Assembly: GCF_021728535.1 (NCBI RefSeq)
Contig: NZ_JAKKDU010000010.1
Coordinates: forward strand, 1-64,000
Length of the DNA: 64,000 nucleotides
Direction: 5' to 3'
Origin: Wocania arenilitoris
GTDB taxonomy: Bacteria > Bacteroidota > Bacteroidia > Flavobacteriales > Flavobacteriaceae
Shown: in pieces, positions 1-8,908 of the stretch
Layout of the letters: each line of letters starts with the position of its first letter
Position numbering within the stretch: position 1 is the first letter of the stretch
The notes under the pieces: model-generated
Told to the model about the DNA's origin: nothing
Seen by the model: only the letters and a program-made list of their open reading frames with translations
Databases searched by the model: none
Program-made: the position numbers and the translations under genes

Positions 1-83
1 TTATAATTGCATATTTGAAAAACCAAGGAAAACAAAAAGAGTATAAACAGATTCACTCAAGCCAGTTAAGGTTATTTGAGTAA
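1..83 (+). CDS. C-terminal fragment of an unidentified, possibly transposase-like protein
   Basis: An open frame enters from the left edge and ends at a TAA at 81-83, giving 26 residues that end QLRLFE. The stretch is rich in Lys, Gln and charged residues (AYLKNQGK), a style I associate with the tails of Bacteroidota transposases, but I cannot name the family from so little. A REP-like hairpin starts seven bases after the stop, which would fit a mobile-element gene next to its own repeat. The assignment is inference; only the open frame and its stop are seen. Confidence 0.35.
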   Translation, partial: IIAYLKNQGKQKEYKQIHSSQLRLFE

Positions 84-89
84 TTCTGA

Positions 90-114
90 TACCTCGTCAG
101 CTTGCTGCGGGGTA
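90..114. repeat. REP-like imperfect palindrome
   Basis: A compact hairpin: TACCTCG pairs with CGGGGTA (one T:G wobble), a single bulged T follows, then CAGC pairs with GCTG around a two-base loop. It is far more GC-rich than its surroundings. Short GC-rich hairpins of this form in AT-rich genomes are typical of REP or BIME elements mobilised by RayT-type transposases. No second copy was found in this window, so its repeat nature is inferred. Confidence 0.5.
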
Positions 115-317
115 GTTCATTTTTCTATTTGATTTTTTTTCTCTCAAAATGGAGTTTTAATCAAATGTGGCTAATTTATTATTATGCTTAAAAAATTGTA
201 CGGATTGCTTATACTACTAGGGATTGAAACACATAGGTTTTTTCGCATATTGAAAGCCTACTGCGTTAAAAAAAATAGTTATTTAACAAGGCTAATAAAA
301 CACAATAGATTTTGAAA

Positions 318-1610
318 TTATTTCAATAAGAATTCCTTTAATTCGTCGTAACTTGAAATTACTATAGATTTTTTTTCTTTACCCATAACAGATTGAATTT
401 GCTTAGGTAATGGCTGTTCTTTTTTTATAACTTCCTCAACCACATCTAAAAACTTAGTTGGATGAGCAGTTTCTAAAAACACACAATGCGCATTTGGGTT
501 GTCTTTTAAATAGGTTTTACAGCCTAAATAGCCGACAGCACCGTGCGGATCTGCAACATAACTATAACTATTGTAAATTTCAAGCATGGCTTTTTTGGTT
601 TCATCATCAGAAAAACTATATGAAGATAAATTTTCTTTTAGTGTTTCAAAATTGTTTTTATAGATTTCTTCAATACGAATAAAATTACTTGGCGCACCAA
701 CATCCATAGCATTACTGATAGTTTGAACAGATTGTTTTGGCTCGTATAACTGCGATATGAGATAACGCGTTACCACATTATTGGCATTATTTGAAGCTAC
801 AAAATGTTTTATTGGCAAGCCTAATTGTTGTGCCATCATGCCTGCGCAAATATTACCGAAGTTGCCACTAGGAACTGAGAATACAATATTGTTGTATTGT
901 TTATACAACTGTTTGTAGGCAAACATAAAGTAGAATAACTGAGGCAGCCAGCGTGCTACATTTATAGAATTTGCTGATGTTAATTGCATTTGGTTTGTTA
1001 GTTCCTCATCTAAAAAAGCCGTTTTAACCATGGCTTGACAATCATCAAATGTACCATTAACTTCTAAAGCAGTAATGTTTTGTCCGAGTGTTGTTAATTG
1101 CTTTTCTTGAATGTCACTCACTTTTCCGCTAGGGTAGAGTATCACTACATTCACACCCTTTACACCTAAAAAACCATTAGCTACAGCACCACCAGTATCT
1201 CCAGAAGTAGCTACTAACACAGTTACCTCTTTATCATTATTTTGATTAAAATACCCCAAACAGCGAGCCATAAAACGTGCACCAACATCTTTAAAAGCCA
1301 TTGTTGGTCCGTGAAATAACTCCAATGTAGAAATGTTTTTATTTAATTTTACAACAGGAAAATTAAAAGACAATGTATCGTTAACAATATTTTTTAAAAC
1401 ATCTTCTGGAATTTCAGGGCTTACAAACTGTTTAATTGTTTCAAAAGCAATCTCTGTATGTGATAATTTATCAATATCATTAAAAAATGATTTTGGTAAA
1501 GGCTTAATTTTTTCTGGAAAATACAAGCCTTTATCTGGTGCTAATCCTTTTATAACAGCATCTTTAAAAGATGTGTTTGGTGCTACTTTATTAAGTGAGT
1601 AATAATTCAT
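318..1610 (-). CDS. thrC: Threonine synthase
   Basis: PLP-dependent enzyme converting O-phospho-L-homoserine to L-threonine, the last step of threonine biosynthesis; cytoplasmic. The 430 residues match the family length. The PLP lysine lies in FHGPTMAFKD near residue 107, and the pyridoxal phosphate-binding region SGDTGGAVANG near residue 135 is intact. The ATG is eight bases downstream of the thrB stop, so it is the last gene of the thrA-thrB-thrC operon. A small imperfect inverted repeat (TTGAAA, three bases, TTTCAA) overlaps the stop codon. Control is expected from the leader peptide ahead of thrA. Confidence 0.96.
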   Translation of the reverse strand: MNYYSLNKVAPNTSFKDAVIKGLAPDKGLYFPEKIKPLPKSFFNDIDKLSHTEIAFETIKQFVSPEIPEDVLKNIVNDTLSFNFPVVKLNKNISTLELFHGPTMAFKDVGARFMARCLGYFNQNNDKEVTVLVATSGDTGGAVANGFLGVKGVNVVILYPSGKVSDIQEKQLTTLGQNITALEVNGTFDDCQAMVKTAFLDEELTNQMQLTSANSINVARWLPQLFYFMFAYKQLYKQYNNIVFSVPSGNFGNICAGMMAQQLGLPIKHFVASNNANNVVTRYLISQLYEPKQSVQTISNAMDVGAPSNFIRIEEIYKNNFETLKENLSSYSFSDDETKKAMLEIYNSYSYVADPHGAVGYLGCKTYLKDNPNAHCVFLETAHPTKFLDVVEEVIKKEQPLPKQIQSVMGKEKKSIVISSYDELKEFLLK

Positions 1611-1618
1611 TATTAAGA

Positions 1619-2542
1619 TTAGTTCAAAATTTTGATTCCTTCAGTATTTATTTTAGATACATAAATATCAAATTTAATTCCTGTTTTAGAGTAGATATTT
1701 TTAATTGCATCTTTTACATTGTTAGCACTTTCTAATCCTTCACATAAAGAAAATATTGAAGGCCCAGACCCAGAAATACCTGTTCCTAAAGCACCAGCTT
1801 TTATGGCTGCCGTTTTAACATCATTATAATTAGGAATGAGCTTACTTCTGTGAGGTTCAACAATTGAATCGTGTAAAGATCTTTTAATTAATTGATAATC
1901 GCTGGTGTGCAAACCATGTATTAAACTTCCAAAATTGCTCCATTGCTCTATGGCATCTTGAAGATTAACTTGGTTTGGAAGAATAGCTCTAGCCTCAGCC
2001 GTTTTTATTTCGATTTGCGGATGAATAATGGTAGCATATAAATTTTTGGGTACTGGAATTTGTAATATCTCAAGTGGCGACATGCTTTTAACTAGAGTAA
2101 AGCCACCAAAAATAGCTGGTGCTAAATTATCGGCATGCTCACATTTACTGGCTAAAGCTTCGCCTTTAATTGCAAACTCTACAAGTTGTGTTTTATTAAA
2201 AGGTCTGTCCAAAAGCTCATTTATTCCAAAAACACTACCTACAGCACTAGCAGCACTACTTCCAATGCCACTACCCGGTTTAATGTTTTTATATATTTCA
2301 ATTTCAAAACCATAATCTAAGTCTAAAGTTTTGTACATAGCCAAAGCAGAAACCCCAGCTACATTTAATTCTGCTTCAATAGGTAAATCAAAACCTTCAA
2401 TTTTAACTATAAAAATGCCTTTTTTATAGGTTTTTTTAATGCACATCTCATCACCGATTTCATTTAAGCAAAAGCCTAAAACATCAAAACCACAGGCTAC
2501 ATTGGCAACAGTTGCAGGAGAAAATATCTTTATTTGGTTCAT
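1619..2542 (-). CDS. thrB: Homoserine kinase
   Basis: GHMP-family kinase that phosphorylates L-homoserine with ATP, supplying the substrate for threonine synthase. The GHMP ATP-binding loop KPGSGIGSSAASAVG lies at about residues 88-102 and the C-terminal glycine-rich motif GTGISGSGPS near residue 255. The 307 residues are usual for the family. The start is three bases from the thrA stop and the end is close to the thrC start, so the three enzymes are almost certainly co-transcribed and translationally coupled. No unusual features. Confidence 0.96.
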   Translation of the reverse strand: MNQIKIFSPATVANVACGFDVLGFCLNEIGDEMCIKKTYKKGIFIVKIEGFDLPIEAELNVAGVSALAMYKTLDLDYGFEIEIYKNIKPGSGIGSSAASAVGSVFGINELLDRPFNKTQLVEFAIKGEALASKCEHADNLAPAIFGGFTLVKSMSPLEILQIPVPKNLYATIIHPQIEIKTAEARAILPNQVNLQDAIEQWSNFGSLIHGLHTSDYQLIKRSLHDSIVEPHRSKLIPNYNDVKTAAIKAGALGTGISGSGPSIFSLCEGLESANNVKDAIKNIYSKTGIKFDIYVSKINTEGIKILN

Positions 2543-2545
2543 TGC

Positions 2546-4990
2546 TTAGTTGTTTCCTATTCTTATTATATCTGCAAACAAACCAGATGCAGTAACGTCG
2601 GCACCAGCACCAGCTCCTTTAATAATCATAGGTTGTTCTGGGTAACGTTCTGTATAAAACATAACGATATTGTCGCTACCTTTTAAATTATAAAAGGGGT
2701 GTGCTACAGGTATTTCTTGTAAGCCAACACTCGCTTTTCCTGAATCAAATTCTGCGACATATTTTAATTGGCAATTATTTGTTTTCGCTGATGCGAATAA
2801 ACCCTGATAATGTGCTTCATCTTCTATAAGTGTTTTATAGAAGTCATCAACAGTATTACTTTTTAATCCAGCTTCAGATAAAAATGGTTTATTTTCAATA
2901 TCTTCTAAATTGATTTTCACTCCACTTTCACGAGCTAAAATTAATATTTTTCTAGCTACATCTACACCACTTAAATCAATTCTTGGATCTGGCTCAGTAT
3001 AACCTTCTGCTTGAGCTTGTTTAACTACATCATGAAACTTAGTAGTCTCATTAAAATTATTAAAAACGAAATTTAAACTACCAGATAATACCGCTTGAAT
3101 TGAAGTTATTTTATCGCCAGAAGCAATTAAATTATTTAAGGTGTCGATAATTGGTAAACCTGCGCCAACATTAGTTTCAAACAAGAAAGGAGCATTATAT
3201 TTAAGCGATAATCGCTTTAATAAACTATAATTTTGATAATGATTTGAGCATGCTATTTTATTACATGCTACAACACCAATACTTTGTCTTAAATAGTTTT
3301 CATATAAATTGGCAACGTCTTTATTTGCTGTAACGTCAACAAAAATGCTATTGCGTAAGTTTAGTGCTTTAATTTTTTCAAAAAAGCCATGTAATGATGC
3401 TTTTTCTCCTTCTGCTAGTTTTTCTTTCCAAGTTTTTAAATCAATCCCTTGGTCATTAAAAATCATGGTTTTTGAATTAGACAAACCAATGATTCTTAAA
3501 TTAATTTTAAGATTTTCTTTTAGGTAATTTTTTTGTTGCTTAATTTGTTCGACTAAACGTTCGCCAACATTGCCAACACCTGTAATAAATACATTGAGTT
3601 GTTTTGTTTGTGTTTCAAAAAACTGTTCGTGTAATGTATTTAAAGCCTTTTTTACATCGTTACTTGCTATTACTGCTGAAATATTTTTTTCTGAAGCACC
3701 TTGAGCAATAGCTCGAATATTAATATTGTTTTTACCCAAACTACTAAACATTTTTCCGCTTATGCCTTGGTGATTTTTCATGTTATCACCAACAAGAGCA
3801 ATAATAGATAATCCCGTTTCAACAATAATAGGGTCTATCTTTTTAAGTGCAATTTCATTTTCAAAAGCACTATCAATGGCAATTTTAGCAGCATGACTAT
3901 CGCTTTCATCAATTCCTAAACAAATAGAATGTTCTGATGATGCTTGTGTAATTAAAATGATGTTTATTTTTTCTTGCGATAAGGTTTCAAATAAACGTTT
4001 AGAAAAACCAGGAATACCAACCATACCACTACCTTGAAGTGTAAGCAACGCAACATTGCTTATATTGCTAATACCCTTTACCGGACGTGTTGCGTTAGAC
4101 GCATTATTAGAAATTACGGTTCCAACAGCTTCTGGCTGTAACGTATTTTTAATATGAATTGGAATATTTAAATCTAATACAGGTTGTACTGTTGGAGGAT
4201 ACAAAACTTTTGCCCCAAAATGTGATAGCTCCATAGCTTCCTGATACGAAATTTTTTCAATAGGGTAGGCTTGCCTAACTAGTTTAGGGTTGGTTGTAAA
4301 CATGCCGCTAACATCTGTCCAGATTTCTAATTGTTTTACATTTAAAGCCGCAGCTACGATTGCTGCAGTAAAATCAGATCCTCCACGACCAAGGGTTGTT
4401 TGTTCTCCTAAATTAGAATTTGCTACAAAACCAGGAAGTATAGTAATTTGCTGGCTAGCTGATTTAAAATAACCCTTAATATTAGAGTTTGTTATATTGA
4501 AATCTACTTCTGCCTTAGTAAAATTTGAGTTAGTAATTATTAAGTGTTGTGAGTTTTTTTGTCTAGCTGATAAACCTCTATTTTTCATGGTTTTAGCAAT
4601 AATAAACGAAGATAAAGATTCGCCAAAACTTACTAATTTGTCTGATGTTTTTGGAGACAGCTCATTAATCAAATAAATACCATCTAACAAGCTTTTAAGT
4701 GTTTTTAATTGCTCATTAACATCAACTAAAATATCTTTGCTCTTGTTAGGGTTTAGTTCATTTATAATGTCTAAATGAATCTCTTTTATAGTATTAAATG
4801 TGTTTAAAAAATTAGTGTCTTTATTTTGTGCTTGGGTACCAGCAAGTAATAATTTATCTGTAATACCCCCAACAGCCGAAACAACACATATTACGGTGTC
4901 TTCTTTTGAATAATTATCTAAAATATGTATAACACTATTTATGTTTTTTGAAGAACCTACAGATGTTCCTCCAAATTTTAAAACCTTCAT
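2546..4990 (-). CDS. thrA: Bifunctional aspartokinase / homoserine dehydrogenase
   Basis: Catalyses the first and third steps of the aspartate pathway towards threonine. The N-terminal aspartokinase begins with the signature KFGGTSVGSS (residues 5-14) and has GRGGSDFTAA near residue 200. ACT regulatory domains follow at about 315-450. The NAD(P)-dependent homoserine dehydrogenase starts with the Rossmann motif ITGVGNVGE near residue 467 and runs to the end. At 814 residues it has the length of E. coli ThrA-type fusions, and as in that family the ACT domains probably mediate threonine feedback. It is the first enzyme gene of the operon, about 80 bases downstream of a leader peptide and hairpin. 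Confidence 0.96.
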   Translation of the reverse strand: MKVLKFGGTSVGSSKNINSVIHILDNYSKEDTVICVVSAVGGITDKLLLAGTQAQNKDTNFLNTFNTIKEIHLDIINELNPNKSKDILVDVNEQLKTLKSLLDGIYLINELSPKTSDKLVSFGESLSSFIIAKTMKNRGLSARQKNSQHLIITNSNFTKAEVDFNITNSNIKGYFKSASQQITILPGFVANSNLGEQTTLGRGGSDFTAAIVAAALNVKQLEIWTDVSGMFTTNPKLVRQAYPIEKISYQEAMELSHFGAKVLYPPTVQPVLDLNIPIHIKNTLQPEAVGTVISNNASNATRPVKGISNISNVALLTLQGSGMVGIPGFSKRLFETLSQEKINIILITQASSEHSICLGIDESDSHAAKIAIDSAFENEIALKKIDPIIVETGLSIIALVGDNMKNHQGISGKMFSSLGKNNINIRAIAQGASEKNISAVIASNDVKKALNTLHEQFFETQTKQLNVFITGVGNVGERLVEQIKQQKNYLKENLKINLRIIGLSNSKTMIFNDQGIDLKTWKEKLAEGEKASLHGFFEKIKALNLRNSIFVDVTANKDVANLYENYLRQSIGVVACNKIACSNHYQNYSLLKRLSLKYNAPFLFETNVGAGLPIIDTLNNLIASGDKITSIQAVLSGSLNFVFNNFNETTKFHDVVKQAQAEGYTEPDPRIDLSGVDVARKILILARESGVKINLEDIENKPFLSEAGLKSNTVDDFYKTLIEDEAHYQGLFASAKTNNCQLKYVAEFDSGKASVGLQEIPVAHPFYNLKGSDNIVMFYTERYPEQPMIIKGAGAGADVTASGLFADIIRIGNN

Positions 4991-5024
4991 TTTTAATGAA
5001 TTAGTACTTTTAATAAATTATTTA

Positions 5025-5049
5025 AAAAAATGTAATTATAAAAATTACA
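5025..5049 (-). terminator. Attenuator-type hairpin of the thr operon
   Basis: On the minus strand a seven-base stem TGTAATT / AATTACA with a four-base loop is followed directly by seven T residues, between the leader peptide stop and thrA. This is a weak but correctly shaped intrinsic terminator. The leader coding region itself contains AATTAC (within its ATT ACC codons), identical to the 3' arm, so it could pair with the 5' arm GTAATT and act as antiterminator. The alternative pairing is inference; the arms and T-run are seen. Confidence 0.6.
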
Positions 5050-5072
5050 AAGATAAACCGAAGAGAATATAA

Positions 5073-5174
5073 TTAACAACCCCAAAGGGTAATTGTAGTT
5101 GTAACAAAAATAGTAGTAGTTACTTTTGTAGAAAAAGAAAGTGAGTTAAAGCTATTTTGACTTAAAAGAATCAT
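5073..5174 (-). CDS. thr operon leader peptide (33 residues, Thr/Ile/Val-rich)
   Basis: An ATG-initiated 33-codon frame whose C-terminal half reads KVTTTIFVTTTITLWGC, followed by TAA. There are eight Thr codons in the peptide, seven of them in the last 15 residues and interleaved with Ile and Val codons, the composition expected of a ribosome-stalling leader that senses threonine (and isoleucine), as with E. coli thrL. It sits between a good Bacteroidota promoter and a terminator-like hairpin ahead of thrA, all on the same strand. I infer transcription attenuation of thrABC: with scarce charged Thr-tRNA the ribosome stalls in the Thr run and the terminator does not form. Confidence 0.8.
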   Translation of the reverse strand: MILLSQNSFNSLSFSTKVTTTIFVTTTITLWGC

Positions 5175-5196
5175 TATATTCATAAATAATACAAGT

Positions 5197-5231
5197 CAAA
5201 AGTATTATTTTTAACTCAATAAAAAAACAAA
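5197..5231 (-). promoter_or_regulatory. Promoter of the thr leader/thrABC operon
   Basis: On the minus strand a perfect -7 box TACTTTTG (consensus TAnnTTTG) lies at 5197-5204, with TTTG as a -33 element at 5228-5231; the spacer is 23 bases. This is the Bacteroidota sigma-ABfr promoter pattern. It predicts a transcription start near 5190, about 15 bases before the leader ATG. Confidence 0.6.
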
Positions 5232-5324
5232 TTGTGTTTTTTTGCAGTATTCTTACGAAGCCTTTCTTTTTCCAAAAGAATAACGATAAAACATATTAAG
5301 AATTGAAAAAATGATAATTAGTAA

Positions 5325-6884
5325 ATGAAAATATTTTCAAAAGAACAAATATATGAAGGTGATAAGCTAACTGCCGAACGCCAAAATATTTCCTCTACAG
5401 AACTCATGGAGCGTGCAGGAAATCAAATTTTTAATTGGATGCATATGCGTATGCAAGGAGCCCAAGTGCCCGTACACGTTTTTTGTGGTATTGGCAATAA
5501 TGGAGGTGATGGTTTGGTTATTGCACGACATTTGGTAACGCATGGTTATGATGTTAAAACTTATATTGTTAATTGTAGTGATAAACGCTCAAAGGACTTT
5601 TTAGTGAATTACGATAGAATAAAAAATGTTACTAAAAAATGGCCAATATTATTGAGTTGTACTGAAGATTTTCCTGAAATACATCAAGACGATATTATAG
5701 TTGACGCTGTTTTTGGAATTGGCTTAAATCGACCTGTAGATACATGGGTTAAAGCTTTATTTGTACATTTTAGAATCACTAAGGCTTTTACACTTTCTGT
5801 CGATATTCCTTCTGGTTTAAGCACAGATAAAATTCCTACTGATTCAGATGCTGTGGTATGGGCAGGATTTACATTAAGTTTTGCATCTCCAAAATTGGTA
5901 TTCTTTTTACCAGAAACAGCAAAATATACGGTACAATGGGAAGTATTGGATATAGGTTTAGATCAAGAATTTTTATATACCACAGAAACTGAAGTGGATT
6001 TAATCGGCAAGCACGAAGTACTGCCGATATATATTCCGAGAGAAAAATTTTCACATAAAGGACAGTTTGGACATACGCTTATAATTGGAGGAAGCTATGG
6101 TAAAATTGGAGCTGTTACTTTAGCTAGCAGAGCTGCTTTATCGGCTGGTGCCGGATTAGTAAGTGCATTTATTCCCAAATGTGGTTATCATGCATTGCAA
6201 GCTTCTTTTCCAGAGGCTATGGTTATTACAGATGTAAATGAAGATCTGATTTCTAAAATCGATTTCAAAATAGCACCAACTGTTATTGGTTTTGGTGTTG
6301 GCGTTGGTACAAATACTAAAACTGTAAATGCCTTTGAAGCATTTTTAAAAAATAACAACATTCCATTAGTTATAGACGCTGATGGAATTAATATATTATC
6401 TAAAAAGAAAGCCTTATTAAAATTATTACCAGAATCAACTGTTTTAACACCACATCCTAAAGAATTAGAGCGTTTAATTGGTAAGTGGAAAGACGATTTT
6501 GATAAACTTAAAAAAGTAAAGGCTTTTTCCAAAAAACACAATGCTATAGTGGTTATAAAAGGAGCAAATACTATAACTGTTTTTCAAGACAAATTATATG
6601 TAAATACTACAGGAAACCCGGGTTTAGCAACTGCTGGTAGTGGAGATGTTTTAACGGGAATTATTACCGGATTAATTTCTCAAGGTTATAATCCATTAGC
6701 TGCTACTATTTTCGGTGTGTATTTACATGGCAAATCTGCCGATATTGCTGTTGAATATTTTGGTTATCAAAGCTTAATTTCAAGTCATGTTATCGATTAT
6801 TTAGGTGAAGCTTTTATAGATTTGTTTAAGCAGCCTGAGCAACCGCCACAAGAACATGATGAGGAAGATAACTCAAATCAATAA
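5325..6884 (+). CDS. nnr: Bifunctional NAD(P)H-hydrate epimerase / ADP-dependent NAD(P)HX dehydratase
   Basis: Repairs hydrated NAD(P)H: the N-terminal domain epimerises R- and S-NAD(P)HX and the C-terminal domain dehydrates S-NAD(P)HX using ADP. The YjeF_N-type domain (about residues 1-215) shows the phosphate-binding loop FCGIGNNGGDGLVIAR. The ribokinase-like dehydratase domain (about 235-500) shows HTLIIGGSYGKIGA, VLTPHPKE and NTTGNPGLATAGSGDVLTG. The 519 residues equal the usual bifunctional form. It is transcribed divergently from the thr operon and ends 19 bases from the convergent TlpA-like gene. The last 20 residues are acidic and Gln-rich and probably disordered. Confidence 0.95.
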   Translation: MKIFSKEQIYEGDKLTAERQNISSTELMERAGNQIFNWMHMRMQGAQVPVHVFCGIGNNGGDGLVIARHLVTHGYDVKTYIVNCSDKRSKDFLVNYDRIKNVTKKWPILLSCTEDFPEIHQDDIIVDAVFGIGLNRPVDTWVKALFVHFRITKAFTLSVDIPSGLSTDKIPTDSDAVVWAGFTLSFASPKLVFFLPETAKYTVQWEVLDIGLDQEFLYTTETEVDLIGKHEVLPIYIPREKFSHKGQFGHTLIIGGSYGKIGAVTLASRAALSAGAGLVSAFIPKCGYHALQASFPEAMVITDVNEDLISKIDFKIAPTVIGFGVGVGTNTKTVNAFEAFLKNNNIPLVIDADGINILSKKKALLKLLPESTVLTPHPKELERLIGKWKDDFDKLKKVKAFSKKHNAIVVIKGANTITVFQDKLYVNTTGNPGLATAGSGDVLTGIITGLISQGYNPLAATIFGVYLHGKSADIAVEYFGYQSLISSHVIDYLGEAFIDLFKQPEQPPQEHDEEDNSNQ

Positions 6885-6903
6885 TTGTAATAAATTATGT
6901 GAA

Positions 6904-7953
6904 TTAAATACTTAATTCCACAAATAGTTCTTTTATAGACGCGCTAGATGGTCTCGGTGCATCTGGAGTTACTATATTGCCGTTTGGGTCTATTAATAAA
7001 AATCTTGGAATGCCTTTAATCTTGTAGTCTTGTACAAATTGAGATTGCCAGCCATTTGGTGCTAATATTTGAATACCTCCTAACTCTTTTTCTGCAATCA
7101 TTTTTTTCCAACCTTCTTTCGCTCTGGCAAATGATTCTTCTTTGGTACCTGCTTTATAACCTCTACCGTCATCAATAGAAAGACTAACAAACTGAATGTT
7201 TTTGTTATGATATTCTTTTTCTAAAGCTTTTAAATAGGGGATTTCAGCTATACATGGACCACACCAAGTAGCCCAAACATCAATATATACATATTTTCCT
7301 TTTAAATCTGAAAGCGAAGTTGTTGTGCCATCAATGTTTTCATAGTTTTTAAATATAGGTGAAGGCGATCCTTTTGGTAATTCTTCTTTTAAAGCAATGG
7401 ATTTGCTTAAGTACCTTTTGTAAAAATTCAACATAGGGTCAATCTCATTTTTTCCTTTGTTAATTATTGAAGAATCAATTTGAGGATTAGAATTATAAAA
7501 CTTGGTTAATTCGTCTTTTATGTCGTCTATTTCAGCTTCTAAACCAGCCATGTTTAGTTTAGATAATACATCCACATTTAATAATTTTTCTTGTAATAAA
7601 GCTTTTTCAGCTAAAAAATTACTGTGTTCAGAACCTGTACCAGTATATTTTACAGATTCACCAAATGCTTTGGTGTCAATTGTAACTTTTAAATCGAATC
7701 CGTTTTTTAAGAAAACAAGTGTTGATTCATTTCCATCATAAAGGAGATATAGGCCTGTTTCTACTTTTAATGTGTCTTTAAAAGAGCCATCTTCACTTAC
7801 TTGTATAGCTTTTGAATAAGTTCTGTTTTTTACAACTAAAGAGTCGCTGTTTTTATCTGTTATTATCCCTGATAACGTTACATAGTCTTTAGGTTCTTCT
7901 TTACAAGCTATTGCCATAACAAATACACAGCATAAAATAAATAGTTTTTTCAT
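6904..7953 (-). CDS. TlpA-like thioredoxin-fold lipoprotein with DUF4369-type N-terminal domain
   Basis: Probably an envelope thiol-disulfide oxidoreductase. The N-terminus has a lipoprotein signal ending VMAIAC, predicting lipidation at Cys17. A beta-rich region of the DUF4369 type (about residues 25-120) precedes a helical linker and a C-terminal TlpA/AhpC-TSA domain with the redox motif WATWCGPC near residue 230 and a cis-proline segment KGIPRFLLID. This domain order is common in Bacteroidota, where many paralogues occur and substrates are mostly unknown. It stands alone on the minus strand. Confidence 0.88.
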   Translation of the reverse strand: MKKLFILCCVFVMAIACKEEPKDYVTLSGIITDKNSDSLVVKNRTYSKAIQVSEDGSFKDTLKVETGLYLLYDGNESTLVFLKNGFDLKVTIDTKAFGESVKYTGTGSEHSNFLAEKALLQEKLLNVDVLSKLNMAGLEAEIDDIKDELTKFYNSNPQIDSSIINKGKNEIDPMLNFYKRYLSKSIALKEELPKGSPSPIFKNYENIDGTTTSLSDLKGKYVYIDVWATWCGPCIAEIPYLKALEKEYHNKNIQFVSLSIDDGRGYKAGTKEESFARAKEGWKKMIAEKELGGIQILAPNGWQSQFVQDYKIKGIPRFLLIDPNGNIVTPDAPRPSSASIKELFVELSI

Positions 7954-8037
7954 TTTTATAATTTTTGTTAATGCAAAAATAGCCTTTACATATACTATAG
8001 TTTCAGCATTAACATTTATTTAAGAGGTTTAAAGGGT

Positions 8038-8895
8038 TTATAACTTATGAGTTAACTTTTTATAATCAACAATTTCTGGAATAATATTTAATGCAAACAA
8101 TTCTTTTTGAACATTGTTAAGAGTTTTTTTGCTTATAAGTTCTTGAGACCACTCTGTTAAACTTAGCCATTCTTGTACATCTTCAAGTTTTTGCTCGTAA
8201 CGATTTGCTATGGTTTTATCTATGCTTGGTATGTTTTTAAATTCTTTTGTTGTGCTATTGATGATTTTTAAAATGGTTTTAATATCTTCTTTATTTGATT
8301 TTATAAAATCTTCTCTTACAGCAATAACAAAACAAGGCCACGGCGAAGGGCAATTACCAATACGCCTAAAAGTATTATTATCAACCAAAGGCTTGGTGGT
8401 AAATTTTTCCCATAAAAAATAATCAGCTTTTTGGTTTGTTAAGCCTTCAACAGCTCCGTCTAGATTTTTTATCACTTCAAAATTTAAATCTTTATCTAAA
8501 TCCCAATTATTGTTTTGTGCATTTATGTATGCCATTAAATGAGATCCAGAGCCGTATCTGCTAATTGCAGCTTTTTTGCATTGTAAATCTTTAATGGTTT
8601 TATATGATGAATTGTAAGCTACATGAACACCCCAAATTAATGGTGTTTGAACAAAAGTTTGTACAATTTTACTTGGGTTTCCGTCTATAATATCTTTTAC
8701 AATCCCTTCGGTAAGAATAACTGCAATATCAATTTCTTTTGCTCTTAGTGCTTTGCACATAGCGCCTGTACCACCATAATAATCATGCCAACGCAGGTTA
8801 ATATTTTCTTTTTTGTATTCACCATCTTTTAAAGTTAGGTACCACGATAAATTAAAATGTTCGGGTACACCTCCAATGTTTATTTGTTTCATCAA
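8038..8895 (-). CDS. Periplasmic-binding-protein-fold protein without signal peptide (NMT1/SBP-like)
   Basis: The 285 residues resemble the NMT1/SsuA-type substrate-binding fold: an early IGGVPEHFNLSWYL strand-helix, a central SRYGSGSHLMAYINA motif of the anion-binding type, and NCPSPWPCFVIAVRE further on. There is no export signal, so the protein is predicted to be cytoplasmic, unlike ABC transporter binding proteins. No permease or ATPase gene is nearby. It is the last gene of a four-gene minus-strand set starting with a SUI1-type factor; the gap to the nucleoside phosphorylase is 13 bases. Possible roles are a ligand sensor or an enzyme on this fold (MqnA/MqnD and THI5-like enzymes are precedents), but the sequence does not decide. 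Confidence 0.7.
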   Translation of the reverse strand: MMKQINIGGVPEHFNLSWYLTLKDGEYKKENINLRWHDYYGGTGAMCKALRAKEIDIAVILTEGIVKDIIDGNPSKIVQTFVQTPLIWGVHVAYNSSYKTIKDLQCKKAAISRYGSGSHLMAYINAQNNNWDLDKDLNFEVIKNLDGAVEGLTNQKADYFLWEKFTTKPLVDNNTFRRIGNCPSPWPCFVIAVREDFIKSNKEDIKTILKIINSTTKEFKNIPSIDKTIANRYEQKLEDVQEWLSLTEWSQELISKKTLNNVQKELFALNIIPEIVDYKKLTHKL

Positions 8896-8908
8896 TGCTA
8901 ATCTTTTT

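Noticed and set aside
217-230. CRISPR-repeat-like ending GGGATTGAAAC
   Set aside because: The motif occurs once only; there are no spaced copies and no cas genes in the window.
1333-1602. Plus-strand frames inside thrC, thrA, uvrA and other genes
   Set aside because: They are antisense readings of strongly conserved genes with no independent support.
8038-8895. ABC transporter substrate-binding lipoprotein
   Set aside because: There is no signal peptide and no permease or ATPase gene next to it.
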